Shown: positions 1-8,756 of the stretch, one piece after another
Numbering within the stretch: the stretch's first letter is position 1
Layout of the letters: each line of letters opens with the position of its first letter
Origin: Stentor coeruleus
Lineage: Eukaryota > Ciliophora > Heterotrichea > Heterotrichida > Stentoridae
NCBI GenBank assembly: GCA_001970955.1
Contig: MPUH01000716.1
Coordinates: forward strand, 1 to 38,526
Reading direction: 5' to 3'
DNA length: 38,526 nt
Translations under genes and position numbers: made by a program
The notes under the pieces: model-generated
What the model was told of the DNA's origin: nothing
Databases searched by the model: none
What the model saw: the letters and a program-made list of their open reading frames with translations, nothing else

Positions 1-1
1 G

Positions 2-94
2 CATAAAGTTGGAAAATTGTTTCTTAAAAGACAAGAACTTTATCGTTTCAATGACGAATATGAGCATTTTGGGGATAGAATCCCAGTAATTTAA
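2..94 (+). CDS. C-terminal end of a membrane protein gene (paralog of 38099-38526), 5' end outside window
   Basis: Thirty codons are readable from base 2 to a TAA at 92-94. The encoded tail contains RQELYRFNDE and HFG and closely matches the C-terminus of the gene on the opposite strand at 38099-38526, with several substitutions. A 1-nt difference just before the stop puts this copy in a different terminal frame, so it stops about four codons earlier (ends DRIPVI instead of RLPNNLIRS). The rest of the gene lies outside the window. Function is not recognised; the right-hand copy has one clear hydrophobic segment, so this is probably also a membrane protein. Whether this copy is intact upstream cannot be judged. 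Confidence 0.75.
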   Translation, partial: HKVGKLFLKRQELYRFNDEYEHFGDRIPVI

Positions 95-280
95 TTAGGT
101 CTTAGAGTAGAAAAATAAGTTTAATAATAACTCAATTATACTCGCATTTTCCCAAAATACTAACCAAATCTTATTTCTTTATCAAAACTTAAATAAAAAA
201 TAATATACATTATTCTTTATCTGACCTAATATCATTATTATTCATAAGCAAAACCAACTCATATATTATATAAATTCTCT

Positions 281-440
281 CATTATTTAGCTGATTTTAA
301 GTTATTAACGAAGTTAGGCAAAGCTGAATTGGGAATTTTCTCGAAACAATCAAATTATCTTCTATCAAAGAATCTCTATTAATTTCTTGCCCTTTCTTAA
401 GTTTATCCACTGCTACAGCTGAAATAATCAAAGCATAAGT
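281..440 (-). pseudogene. Truncated and frameshifted 3' remnant of the multi-pass membrane gene at 37204-37923
   Basis: On the minus strand this stretch encodes YALIISAVAVDKLKKG followed by QEINRDSLIEDNLIV, nearly the same as the C-terminal part of the gene at 37204-37923. After the codons for FPIQL about ten bases are missing relative to the intact copy, so the frame shifts and the original SAK-R ending is lost. Similarity ends abruptly at about 440, and no upstream exons or start follow, so only about the last 50 codons survive. Frameshift plus 5' truncation make it a pseudogene fragment. Confidence 0.8.
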
Positions 441-888
441 TCTTTATGAACTAAGACCTTTAAAATTTTAATCATTTTTTTTTGAAATAATGAATGGCTA
501 TAGACATAAAAATGTCTAGGATTCCAATTTTATGTGAAATCTTTCAAGCATTTTCATCTGAACCAATAAACCAAATCCGAGTATAAATTTTTTTCCAGCT
601 CTATCAAAAAACCCCCAATCTAAATTCATATCATAAAATGAATCAGCAAAAAACCAATTTCAACCCATAAACCCAAACTAAAATCTCTAAATTTATCATC
701 ATCATCCACAATACTTAATAAAATTCCTCCAAAAATCAACCCTATCACCCACTATCCATAAACTTTTACCCTAAAATAATAACAATAAAACTAAAAATTA
801 TTTTCCCAAACCTTTAAGCTCACCCTTAAAAGCATTTTTAATTTTGAAACCACATCATAAATCCTATACAAATAATAATATAAATATA
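441..888. other. Intergenic region upstream of the PHD-ELM2 gene
   Basis: No gene is visible. Bases 514-562 carry one copy of a dispersed repeat described separately. From about 561 to 888 the + strand is strikingly G-poor and C-rich, the composition seen in front of most genes in this window. No RNA gene was recognised. Confidence 0.6.
508..562. repeat. Dispersed repeat, copy 1 (copy 2 at 26007-26060)
   Basis: A stretch of about 53 nt recurs in the same orientation about 25.5 kb away. The core 530-562 differs from 26028-26060 at a single base, and flanking sequence (AATGTCTAGGATTC versus AATGCCTAGTATTC) is also similar. The second copy lies immediately upstream of a decayed Merlin/ISXO2-like transposase, so the repeat may be part of that element or a derived non-autonomous one. 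That link is inference from position only. Confidence 0.65.
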
Positions 889-1636
889 ATGTCCATTGAC
901 CGTAATGACGACTCTTGCAAGATATGCCAAAAACGAGGCGATCTCATTTGCTGCGACTTGTGCCCGTCGTCTTATCATTTTAGCGTCCGCTAACCAGTGT
1001 TTAGGCTTACATCGAGACCTCTCTCAAGATGAAGCATGGTACTGCCCACCTTGCCAGAAAGAAATGAAGCTCAAAGACAAAGCTAAAACCGAAAACTGGA
1101 CCCCACAAAAACTCACAGATCAATTAAGTATTCTTAAACAACAAAGGGAAACTTTTGCCTTACCTAAAAGAGAATATATTGACCCAGTACCCATGCTTCG
1201 ACAAATCACTGATTTTCAAACTTCTAGTAGTGAAGATGAAGAACAAGATGGGGAAGAAGGGACAATTACTAGGATTGGCAATATGTTTCAAGTGAATATT
1301 CCTGAATTTGGTAAGATTTCAGTGAAGAATAATGAATGCAGGAAAATATGGGATAGCCATAAATTACCTGTACAGACTGTTGAGGATTATCTGGCTCAAG
1401 CACAAAAGATGTGGGCTGTATCATATTTGCATTCATTAGTACCTTATAATGAACAAGATGCATGTAAGATATTGCATATCAAGAGATATAATGTACAGAA
1501 TGCTTTACAAGCAATTGTACATGAAAGGCTACCTTATGTGGTTTGTATGATATATATAGTGACTGAACATGATAAGATAAGACAAGAAAAAGATATGGAG
1601 GAATTGAGAAGTGGATATTCGTTGAGTATGGATTAA
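889..1636 (+). CDS. PHD finger + ELM2 domain chromatin protein
   Basis: The frame opening at ATG 889 encodes a C4HC3 PHD finger: C10, C13, C22, C25, H30, then the frame is lost. It resumes in another frame at 998 with C33, W46, C48, C51. The join needs removal of GTCCGCTAACCAG (985-997, 13 nt), which restores exactly H-x2-C. After an acidic linker, residues 121-205 resemble an ELM2 domain (TRIGNMFQVNIPEF, and later DACKILHIKRYNVQNAL), a module of histone deacetylase corepressors such as MTA and RCOR. PHD fingers read histone H3 tails, so a nuclear chromatin role is likely. A second possible intron, GTATGATATATATAG (1545-1559, 15 nt), is in phase and optional. No SANT domain is clear. Product about 239-244 residues. 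The domains are convincing; the exact splice is not. Confidence 0.8.
985..997 (+). other. Putative 13-nt intron (or indel) inside the PHD finger
   Basis: GTCCGCTAACCAG begins with GT, has TAA six bases from the end and finishes in AG, like the 15-16 nt introns elsewhere in the window, but is two bases shorter. Its removal joins two frames and restores the H-x2-C spacing of the PHD finger. Without removal the reading frame meets TAA at 991-993. A sequencing deletion within a 15-nt intron would look the same. Confidence 0.5.
1545..1559 (+). other. Possible 15-nt intron near the end of the PHD-ELM2 gene
   Basis: GTATGATATATATAG has the length and ends of the other tiny introns in this window. 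It keeps phase whether spliced or retained, so the reading frame cannot decide. Splicing changes VVCMIYIVTEHD to VVLTEHD, removing a hydrophobic patch that looks out of place in an otherwise polar tail. Confidence 0.45.
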
Positions 1637-2284
1637 GTAACACTTTGCTTTAAGTAGATTAGATAAGATTAGATTTAGTTAGATGGATTTATAGTAAGGG
1701 GTTTTTTTGGTAGGGTGGATTAGTTATGAGAAGGGTTAGGATTTTTTTTTATGATTGTGAGGGTTATTGAAAAGATTATTATGTTTTGTGGATGTTTGTA
1801 ATGATAGTTTAATAAATTTTAGTGAAGTAGATTTTTTTGGGAGGGTAGTTATTTGATTTTTATTAGTTTATTGATGTTGTATTTTATAGTAACTAGTTAG
1901 AATTATCAAGAATGAAATTTAAAGTATATGCGATTTGTTACAAAAAAATATTTTATGTATATTTTAAAAGTCTGATCATTTTGCAGTGTGTTATAGCATT
2001 AAATCATAAATACTTTTAAACATAACCCATCCTCAACTAAAATAAAGCATATCATGAAGCTTAAAAAATCATAAACTAACTATCTCATCAACTCGATCCC
2101 TACCACAATTTTCATGCTCTCTTTCTTCCAACAAGCAATTCAAACTTCTAAACCAAATGCTAAAAATATCAATCTTAGGCTTAATCAAATCATTAAACTA
2201 TTACAATCAGCAAGTTTTTCTTCTTCTCCCTCTAAAAAACCCCTTAAATATCTTATTTCCTAAATAGGCTAAGAATGTAAATTA
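1637..2284. other. Convergent intergenic region, no gene seen
   Basis: Lies between the 3' ends of the PHD-ELM2 gene (+) and the small membrane protein gene (-). The + strand is G-rich and almost free of C from about 1650 to 1900, then becomes C-rich and G-poor from about 1990 to 2280. Nothing resembling a gene or RNA was found. Confidence 0.6.
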
Positions 2285-2575
2285 TTACTTAACCAAATCC
2301 TTCTTAACCAAAGCTTGGAATATGCTCTTCGATAAGTATGCAGGCTGTGCATCTAATATTGGTCTAATCATTTCTCTATGATATTCATCTCTAACCATGA
2401 GCATTGAATCAAATTTTCCAGCTTTATACTGCCTTCTGCGAGGTCTCCCATGTCTTCTTAATTGATTTGCTCTAACTGCAAACAATGAAAAGCCCATAGC
2501 CATACACAATAAATGCAATATTGCTCCTGTTTTCATCAAGGTCTTGATGTAAGTTGGATAATGATAGGAAGACAT
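2285..2575 (-). CDS. Small single-pass membrane protein, unknown function
   Basis: A 96-residue protein starting MSSYHYPTY. Residues 12-34 (LMKTGAILHLLCMAMGFSLF) form one probable membrane segment. A strongly basic stretch follows (RRHGRPRRRQYKAGK), then a charged tail ending FQALVKKDLVK. The basic residues directly after the hydrophobic segment would favour that side staying in the cytosol or mitochondrial matrix. Size and layout are reminiscent of small mitochondrial inner-membrane subunits, but I cannot match it to a family. The preceding 5' flank is short, about 130 bases from the stop of the next gene upstream on the same strand. The start is the only ATG before the membrane segment. Confidence 0.6.
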   Translation of the reverse strand: MSSYHYPTYIKTLMKTGAILHLLCMAMGFSLFAVRANQLRRHGRPRRRQYKAGKFDSMLMVRDEYHREMIRPILDAQPAYLSKSIFQALVKKDLVK

Positions 2576-2704
2576 TTATAATCAAATATTTTTCAATGGA
2601 TTTTTTTTATTACCCTATTTATTTTTCTTATGTTCATCTGAAATATCTCATGAAAAATATCGAGAATACTGCTGGTGTATAAAAAATTTTATGAAGAATT
2701 ATAT

Positions 2705-3955
2705 TTAATGCACACTAGTATTGAGTTTAGTAATAATATCTTTTGGTGTTGAGGAAAGCTCTCTAAGGCTAATTCTTTTAATAAGTTTATAAGAACTGGG
2801 CATACTAAATAATATTTCAGGTTTTTCTAACACATTTGGTGCCACATCGTGATTTTCATTATTTTCTGGGAAATTATTCACAGCATCATCAATATCTGGG
2901 GTCTCTCCTTCACTAATAATCTCTTCCGGTCCCGAACTTGAATCATTAATCTGAATGCTATGTATTTCTTTTCTGTCAATTCTATTTAAATACAAACACA
3001 TAAAATCTTGATGGATTTTAACTATATCTTTCTTTGAAAACATCAAAATCTCATTACGATTCTTAAATTTTTGTGGTATCATAGGTTGCTTTTCAATTTT
3101 TACTTCAATATTCATAACCCCAAGTAAAAATATATACAAATTATCCACTTTAACCTTATTTTCTTTATTCCCTCCAAGTAATTTCCATGCTTTAAGGACA
3201 AGTTCCCTTTCTTCATCAGATTTATTAAACGAATCTTCTATAAACTTAAGTTTGTTTAATATACTACAAAACTTGCTGTAGTTAAAAAAACCTGTTGATC
3301 CAAAGTCAGTTTCCGCACATAATAAAGCAAATTCATTTGTGAATTCTTTTAGTAATACTTGGTCTTGTTGTATAGATTTATTTTTCATCATTGCTAAAGT
3401 TGTGGAATTGCTTTTTTTTAATAGACCGAGTTTATTATTGTCGTTAATAATTTTATGTTCTCTTTGTGAAGCGATGAGTCTATTAAAAATACTTTGTCTT
3501 TCTCTTTTCATAGATCGTCTATAACTTTCTAACCCTTTGTCACGTAATAAAAACTTATTGCTTGGAATCATCTTTTTTCTTGGAGTGTCTAGACAGATTT
3601 CTGGGGTTAGGCAGTCATGACTGTTGAATTTTATATTTTTTTTTTTATGACTTTCTCTTAGGGTTATAAGATTTCGCTCTGGGGATCTGGGCTTTGACTG
3701 AGGGATTTTTATTTTACTAGCAAATCTTCGTAAAAAACGAGTACCTAATGGGGGTTGTGAACGGGAATAAAAGGTTTTAGAATGTTCTGGGTATAATTTT
3801 GGTCCTAAATTTGGACTTTTTATTTGTTTTGTTAAATATGCTTGTAGAGAGGGAGATTTTTTTCTTCCTAAGAGATTTAAAGGCTTGAGTTTTGGATCAG
3901 ATGATAGACTTGGATCGTAGGAGGTGATTTCAGTGATGATTTTATCTTTGACCAT
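2705..3955 (-). CDS. Basic protein with a degenerate EF-hand-like pair, unknown function
   Basis: A 416-residue protein. The first 190 residues are rich in Lys, Arg, Ser and Pro and look disordered. From about residue 200 to 290 there is a helical region (FTNEFALLCAE ... FGSTGFFNYSKFCSILNKL ... AWKLLGGNKENKVKVDNL) with the rhythm of two EF-hands, but the loops lack the full set of acidic ligands, so calcium binding is doubtful. The tail is acidic (residues 335-375) and ends in a basic segment. Ciliates have many such proteins with a single EF-hand-like block at cilia or cortex, but no specific ortholog is recognised. The ATG at 3955 opens the long frame; the 5' flank beyond it is G-rich on the + strand, that is, C-rich on the sense strand. 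Confidence 0.6.
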   Translation of the reverse strand: MVKDKIITEITSYDPSLSSDPKLKPLNLLGRKKSPSLQAYLTKQIKSPNLGPKLYPEHSKTFYSRSQPPLGTRFLRRFASKIKIPQSKPRSPERNLITLRESHKKKNIKFNSHDCLTPEICLDTPRKKMIPSNKFLLRDKGLESYRRSMKRERQSIFNRLIASQREHKIINDNNKLGLLKKSNSTTLAMMKNKSIQQDQVLLKEFTNEFALLCAETDFGSTGFFNYSKFCSILNKLKFIEDSFNKSDEERELVLKAWKLLGGNKENKVKVDNLYIFLLGVMNIEVKIEKQPMIPQKFKNRNEILMFSKKDIVKIHQDFMCLYLNRIDRKEIHSIQINDSSSGPEEIISEGETPDIDDAVNNFPENNENHDVAPNVLEKPEILFSMPSSYKLIKRISLRELSSTPKDIITKLNTSVH

Positions 3956-4441
3956 ATTGAATTTATTTAAAGGAATTACTATGGAAGGATAGGATATGAA
4001 GCTGAGATTTGGAGTAGAGAGATGACGATTAGAAAATTCGATTTTTATATCGGCGATTAGAGTACAGTTTTTAGGATGCTTTGGGTGGATGAGGTATTAA
4101 TATATTTATTAGTTGGATATAAAAGTTTGAGATATAATTAATAGGAAAACAATCTTTAGACTTTTTATGGTTTAATCATACTTTAAGGTTTTATTATGAT
4201 TCTTCCTACTTGACTGTGGATAATCAAAAAATATTATAATTTATAGTAGAATTTAGTGCATTCTGAAATCAGATAATTATTATTTTATTTTAGCTTTGAT
4301 GGTCTATATAAATATTTATTTATTTATTTTCATGATGATACTGTTATAGAGTGCTTTTATATAATATTTATTATATCTCCTAAATATTATACGTTTATAA
4401 ATTATTTGTAAATCAACTTTATATAAACTAAAATTTGTAGA
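3956..4441. other. Intergenic region, no gene seen
   Basis: Separates the start of the EF-hand-like gene from the stop of the WD40-channel gene, both on the minus strand. The + strand is G-rich from 3960 to about 4210 (5' flank of the downstream gene), then mainly A and T. No RNA gene or coding frame was recognised. Confidence 0.55.
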
Positions 4442-7400
4442 TTATTTAAAATCTTTAGATTTCTGGAGTTCAATGAGTTCATGGACTGATTTGCTGATAA
4501 TATCTAGTTTTATATTTGTACTTTTTTTCATTTTCTTAAGTTTTGTTGTCAGTGAATTAAACTGGCTCATTATATCCACTTGACCTTGTTTAAGATTGAA
4601 AATTTTAGCTTTGATTTTTTTGAACATATCGCTTTCTTGTATCAAACCTTTTTTCTTGGTTGAGCAAATATGAAGATAGTGTTTAAAAGTTTTATTCCTA
4701 TTCCAGAAAAAAATTAACTCACATTCTAAAATCATCCCAGCAAGTTCTTTACTATCTGCAATAACAACTTGTTTATTCACTCTTTTGTAAGTATTTGACA
4801 TAATACTAATAAGCAAGTTTAACATAATAATAGGGTTGAGAACAGTATTTAGGAAAAAAGCAACATACATCAAACCTTTATATTTACTAGTATCAAAACC
4901 TCCAACATTAATTTCCCATGAAGTTTTTAAAAACGCATACTCATCCCCACTATCACTCATCAAACTATGGAAAATAAGACTAAACGCCACAGTAGAATAA
5001 AACAAAATCGTCAAAAACGGAATAATATCAAAAAAAACCTCATATATCAAATTCACATAATACCTCGTATTCTCAACTAGCCTGAAATACGAAATCCCTC
5101 TAATCCAAGAAACAAACAGCACAATAGCAGTTGGTACATCATGCTTTTCATTAACATTAAGTATTTCATTTAAAAACAAAAAAGTCATAATCGCCGATCT
5201 AACAATATCAATATAATTCCAAACATCCTTAAAATAATCTAATCTCCCAGTAAAAACTTGACATATTTCATACAATATCAAAGCAGTATTTAAAGCAAAC
5301 GATATTGTTAAAAATATAAAATCCCCTTCAACACTATAAGCAGAAATCAACCCAAGATATGAACTATATATAAGCGCTTGTAAATAAAGTATAAGATAAA
5401 CTTTCCCCCATTTTTCACTAAGAATCGTCCTTATGAATTCTGTTGTAAATAAACTTTCATTACTAGACTCAATAATTGATTTAATAAATTCTAAACTTTC
5501 TTTAGACCCTGGGATCATGTTAATTCTAAAATATGTTTGAGTAAAAGACAATTCAACACCATCATTAGAATATTCACCATTTGGCATAAATGATGATTTA
5601 TGGGCTAAGACATTTGGAGTGAAAATTATTATAGGAAGTTTTCTTTTTGATTTATAAAAATGTGGAAGTCTAGTGTCTATAGTTTTATATATAGCCAACT
5701 TATAGAATCTATGGACATTTGCATATGAGTTCGAGTTTAATCTTACAAGAGAATTTTCTAATATAGATAGAAATAATGGGTTTCGTCTACTGAGTTTTTT
5801 AATTTCAATATACATCAAGTCAATAGTTTCCTCAAAAGCCATTTCTAAACATATATCAAGAGGACTAAACCCTGAAGCTGAAGGGAAAAAACCTACATTT
5901 TCTTCAAAGCACTGCTTGAGGAATTTCGGTTTATCCAAATACGCATAAAGATGCATCATATTAACATGAAAAGGTTCTATAATCAAATGATTCATCTTAC
6001 TATCATGCTTTTCAAATTTCCCATTGACTAATTTCCCTATTTGATTATAAAAGTAGTTCAAATATTTCAATTCACCAAATATCCTTATTCTATGACAATG
6101 TTGTGGGCTTTTATATATAGATATTGAATCTTTATTAAAAACTGTTATTTCTGATTCGTCTGAGTTAAAACAAAATTTACTAGCACTTTTATGAAGTCTT
6201 ATAGCGAAACATGAGACTAAAGATGGTATTGAAAACCCTTTTATTGAAGTTTCATATAAGGAAAAGAGAATTGTTGAGTTTTTAGGGAATTTTATATCTA
6301 GTAAATTTTCTTGTCTCATTGTATGGATTTTTATCATTTTTGAAATGACCCAAATGTTTGTCGAAAAGTCACTATGTGATGCGATCATGTATTCATTATC
6401 GGGGGTTACGATCATTTTAGTGACACGTTTGTCGCTTGCAATTAGGGATTTTATTTCGTATTTTTTTGGGAAATCATAGCTTTTAATAACACCACTGACA
6501 TCGCCTGAAAATAAATAACTACCGTTAGGGGAATCTACGATAGAGACTATTTCGCATTTGTGTGTTCTGAAAATATGATATGGGGTAGAGAAATCATTAC
6601 TGTAATAAATAATACACCTATGATGCTCTCCTATTACAATAAATTTGTCATCTGCTGAGATCATTACAGAGTATATACTACTAGAATCTAGGGTAAATGA
6701 ATTGATGCATTTAGCTTCATGGTAGTCGTATATGATTATATCGTATTTTGTCTGATTTGTTTCACTGTTTTCAGGTTTTGGGTTGTTGGCTTTGTTTGTA
6801 CCTATTATAACAATGATATCTGTAAGTATAGAAAATGCAAAACATTTTACCTCATCTACGTTGAAGATTTCCACATAAGTTTCAACACTTGTCACCTTGT
6901 CAATTGAAATGATTTCTCTATCTTTCAATATAAAAATTTTATTCGGGTTGGTCTTTCCCATAATCATTTTGCTTATATTCGAAAATTTGAGATCAGTTTT
7001 TATTCCAGAATAATGGTCATATTTCGGTAGCTTCCAATTTTTTATACTACAATCATCAGACATAGAATACATTCGTTTATTATCAGCGCTTAATATCAAA
7101 GATTTAACCCCATTTTCATGCCTTTTAAGTACTAGTCCATTACGGTTGTTCTTTATATCCCATATGAAAATTTTTTTATCATTCCCTCCTGATATAATAA
7201 CCATCTCATCAGAAGTTGAAGTCATGCACCTAACTTTTTCTTTATGTCCTTTAAAAAGACAAATTCTTGACCAGTCTTCGAAATTATAAACATATACATT
7301 AGGCATGTCATCTCCAAAAGCAATATAAGTGTTTTTTTCTGTTATTTTTATACACCAAACAGTTCCAATATCATCTCCACATATCTTTTTTACCATCGCC

Positions 7401-8083
7401 ATTGAAGCCAAACTATATACAGTCACTGATCTATCCATACCTCCAGATGCCAAATACAAATTATTGCTACTTAAATCCAAGGCATAAGCTTCACAGTTAT
7501 GCGAGTACAGCATTTTAGGAGTAGGCTTGATCTCTTGTAAATCCCAATAAAAAACATCTCCATTATCCCCTAAGGAAAACAATGAAAGTTCATCAGAAGA
7601 TATAAGTATTGAGTTAACATCTCTTGTATGTCCTATGAACTTTTCAAATTTACTCATATCTGAAATGAGGAATTTTCTTATAACCCCACCTTGACCTCCT
7701 GAAAAAATGTATTTATCGTTTTGATATAGTGCTATTGTTCTAATAATCCCTTCTCCTAAATCATAATCATGCAAAATTTCTTTGTTTTCAATTTTAGCTA
7801 TGGCGATACGCCCTTCTCGACTTCCAAAGTAAAACTTTGTCTTATCTTTTGACATAAGTAAACAGGTACCTTGAAAAGGAGTTATGATTTGACTTGGTTT
7901 GAACTCTGAGAAATAAGAAGTTATGTATTGCATTTCACCTCGAAGACCTTTAGGTATTTTAATGTCACGGTTTTTATCATTTAGAAATGGAGCTACAATG
8001 GTTGAAGTTTTTATTATTGTAGGACCAATTGGTGGGGCTAAGCTTTTGTTTATGAAAATATCACGATCAGTGGGTAATATCAT
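4442..8083 (-). CDS. WD40-repeat / ankyrin-like / TRP-like cation channel chimera (copy 1)
   Basis: A 1,213-residue protein. Residues about 60-700 are WD40-type repeats, enough for two propellers; clear ones are GHTRDVNSILIS...FYWDL, GHKEKVRCMTST...FIWDI and HENGVKSLILSAD...KNWKL. Residues about 720-830 form an ankyrin-like helical block (MMHLYAYLDKPKFLKQCF, GFSPLDICLEM). Six membrane segments follow: S1 about 894-916, S2 923-943, S3 954-972, S4 985-1001, S5 1012-1040, a pore loop 1048-1065 and S6 1070-1098. S6 carries NPIIMLNLLISIMSNTY, typical of TRP/polycystin-type channels. The C-terminus (1155-1213) is a predicted coiled coil, as in channels that assemble as tetramers. By family it should pass cations across a membrane, with the propellers as cytosolic scaffolds; ion selectivity cannot be read. 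The same architecture recurs at 29411-32866. No intron is needed. Confidence 0.88.
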   Translation of the reverse strand: MILPTDRDIFINKSLAPPIGPTIIKTSTIVAPFLNDKNRDIKIPKGLRGEMQYITSYFSEFKPSQIITPFQGTCLLMSKDKTKFYFGSREGRIAIAKIENKEILHDYDLGEGIIRTIALYQNDKYIFSGGQGGVIRKFLISDMSKFEKFIGHTRDVNSILISSDELSLFSLGDNGDVFYWDLQEIKPTPKMLYSHNCEAYALDLSSNNLYLASGGMDRSVTVYSLASMAMVKKICGDDIGTVWCIKITEKNTYIAFGDDMPNVYVYNFEDWSRICLFKGHKEKVRCMTSTSDEMVIISGGNDKKIFIWDIKNNRNGLVLKRHENGVKSLILSADNKRMYSMSDDCSIKNWKLPKYDHYSGIKTDLKFSNISKMIMGKTNPNKIFILKDREIISIDKVTSVETYVEIFNVDEVKCFAFSILTDIIVIIGTNKANNPKPENSETNQTKYDIIIYDYHEAKCINSFTLDSSSIYSVMISADDKFIVIGEHHRCIIYYSNDFSTPYHIFRTHKCEIVSIVDSPNGSYLFSGDVSGVIKSYDFPKKYEIKSLIASDKRVTKMIVTPDNEYMIASHSDFSTNIWVISKMIKIHTMRQENLLDIKFPKNSTILFSLYETSIKGFSIPSLVSCFAIRLHKSASKFCFNSDESEITVFNKDSISIYKSPQHCHRIRIFGELKYLNYFYNQIGKLVNGKFEKHDSKMNHLIIEPFHVNMMHLYAYLDKPKFLKQCFEENVGFFPSASGFSPLDICLEMAFEETIDLMYIEIKKLSRRNPLFLSILENSLVRLNSNSYANVHRFYKLAIYKTIDTRLPHFYKSKRKLPIIIFTPNVLAHKSSFMPNGEYSNDGVELSFTQTYFRINMIPGSKESLEFIKSIIESSNESLFTTEFIRTILSEKWGKVYLILYLQALIYSSYLGLISAYSVEGDFIFLTISFALNTALILYEICQVFTGRLDYFKDVWNYIDIVRSAIMTFLFLNEILNVNEKHDVPTAIVLFVSWIRGISYFRLVENTRYYVNLIYEVFFDIIPFLTILFYSTVAFSLIFHSLMSDSGDEYAFLKTSWEINVGGFDTSKYKGLMYVAFFLNTVLNPIIMLNLLISIMSNTYKRVNKQVVIADSKELAGMILECELIFFWNRNKTFKHYLHICSTKKKGLIQESDMFKKIKAKIFNLKQGQVDIMSQFNSLTTKLKKMKKSTNIKLDIISKSVHELIELQKSKDFK

Positions 8084-8756
8084 TTATAACTAGGAAATAT
8101 TAGAGATGGCGATGATAGAGATTAGTAACTGATAAACTTTTTTTATGGTTTTTAAGTATTTTTTTTTGATAATTGATTGTGGAAAATTCTTTGAAAGGAA
8201 AATGCTTTGAATTATGGATAATTTTATTGTTTCAAAGAATTTTGGACAGTTTTTTAGAAAATTAAACATTTATATATAAGAATTTATTATTATAAGTTGA
8301 TTATAAATTGCAATAAAGCCTATATTGAATATTTTTTTTGCAATTAAATGAAGGTTATGATGTGGTTATGGGAGATATAAATTATTTTTAGATACTTGAT
8401 GAATACAATATACATAATTGATAATTTGAAGCTTTAAAAATAATTTCATTCAATTGCAAGAAAATGAATTAAAGTTTGAATTAATTTGACTAGTTAATTT
8501 TATATGCAAGTTTTTTATAGGGTTATGTTTGAAATTAAAAAATAAGTTTCATAGCTGGAAATAGCATTTCTGAGACTCCTATAATTTTAACAATAAACTT
8601 AGCCTATGCACTTTGTAAATATAATAAAAATAAAGCTCCAGAAAGTAAAACTCTTAAATATCGTCTTCTTACTTAAATTTTATTTTTTTACACCTTTAAT
8701 TATCCCACCTAAAATTCCTTCTAAGCCCACTCCATCAATTATATACTATTATTTAT
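8084..8756. other. Intergenic region with one spaced inverted repeat, no gene seen
   Basis: The + strand is G-rich from 8090 to about 8560, then C-rich to 8756. A 15-base inverted pair, TTGCAATTAAATGAA (8338-8352) and TTCATTCAATTGCAA (8445-8459), differs at one base and is separated by 92 bases. No coding frame of note or recognisable RNA lies inside. Confidence 0.5.

Larger units (their letters stand above)
1..440. repeat. Left arm of a diverged inverted duplication of the window ends
   Basis: Read on the + strand, bases 1-440 match the reverse complement of about 37754-38204. The match covers the tail of one gene (2-94), the intergenic spacer, and the 3' end of a second gene on the minus strand. 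Most positions agree by eye, with scattered substitutions and small indels in both coding and noncoding parts. Homology stops abruptly near 440, inside the second gene. This is a segmental duplication rather than a short transposon terminal repeat, because it carries parts of two convergent genes in the same arrangement. Confidence 0.85.

Noticed and set aside
1..440. Telomeric or transposon terminal inverted repeats at the window ends
   Set aside because: No telomere-like short repeat is present, and the arms contain parts of two ordinary genes, so a segmental duplication explains them better.
982..997. A 16-nt intron ending at the same AG in the PHD finger
   Set aside because: It would begin with AG instead of GT and would give H-F-C, one residue short of the required H-x2-C.
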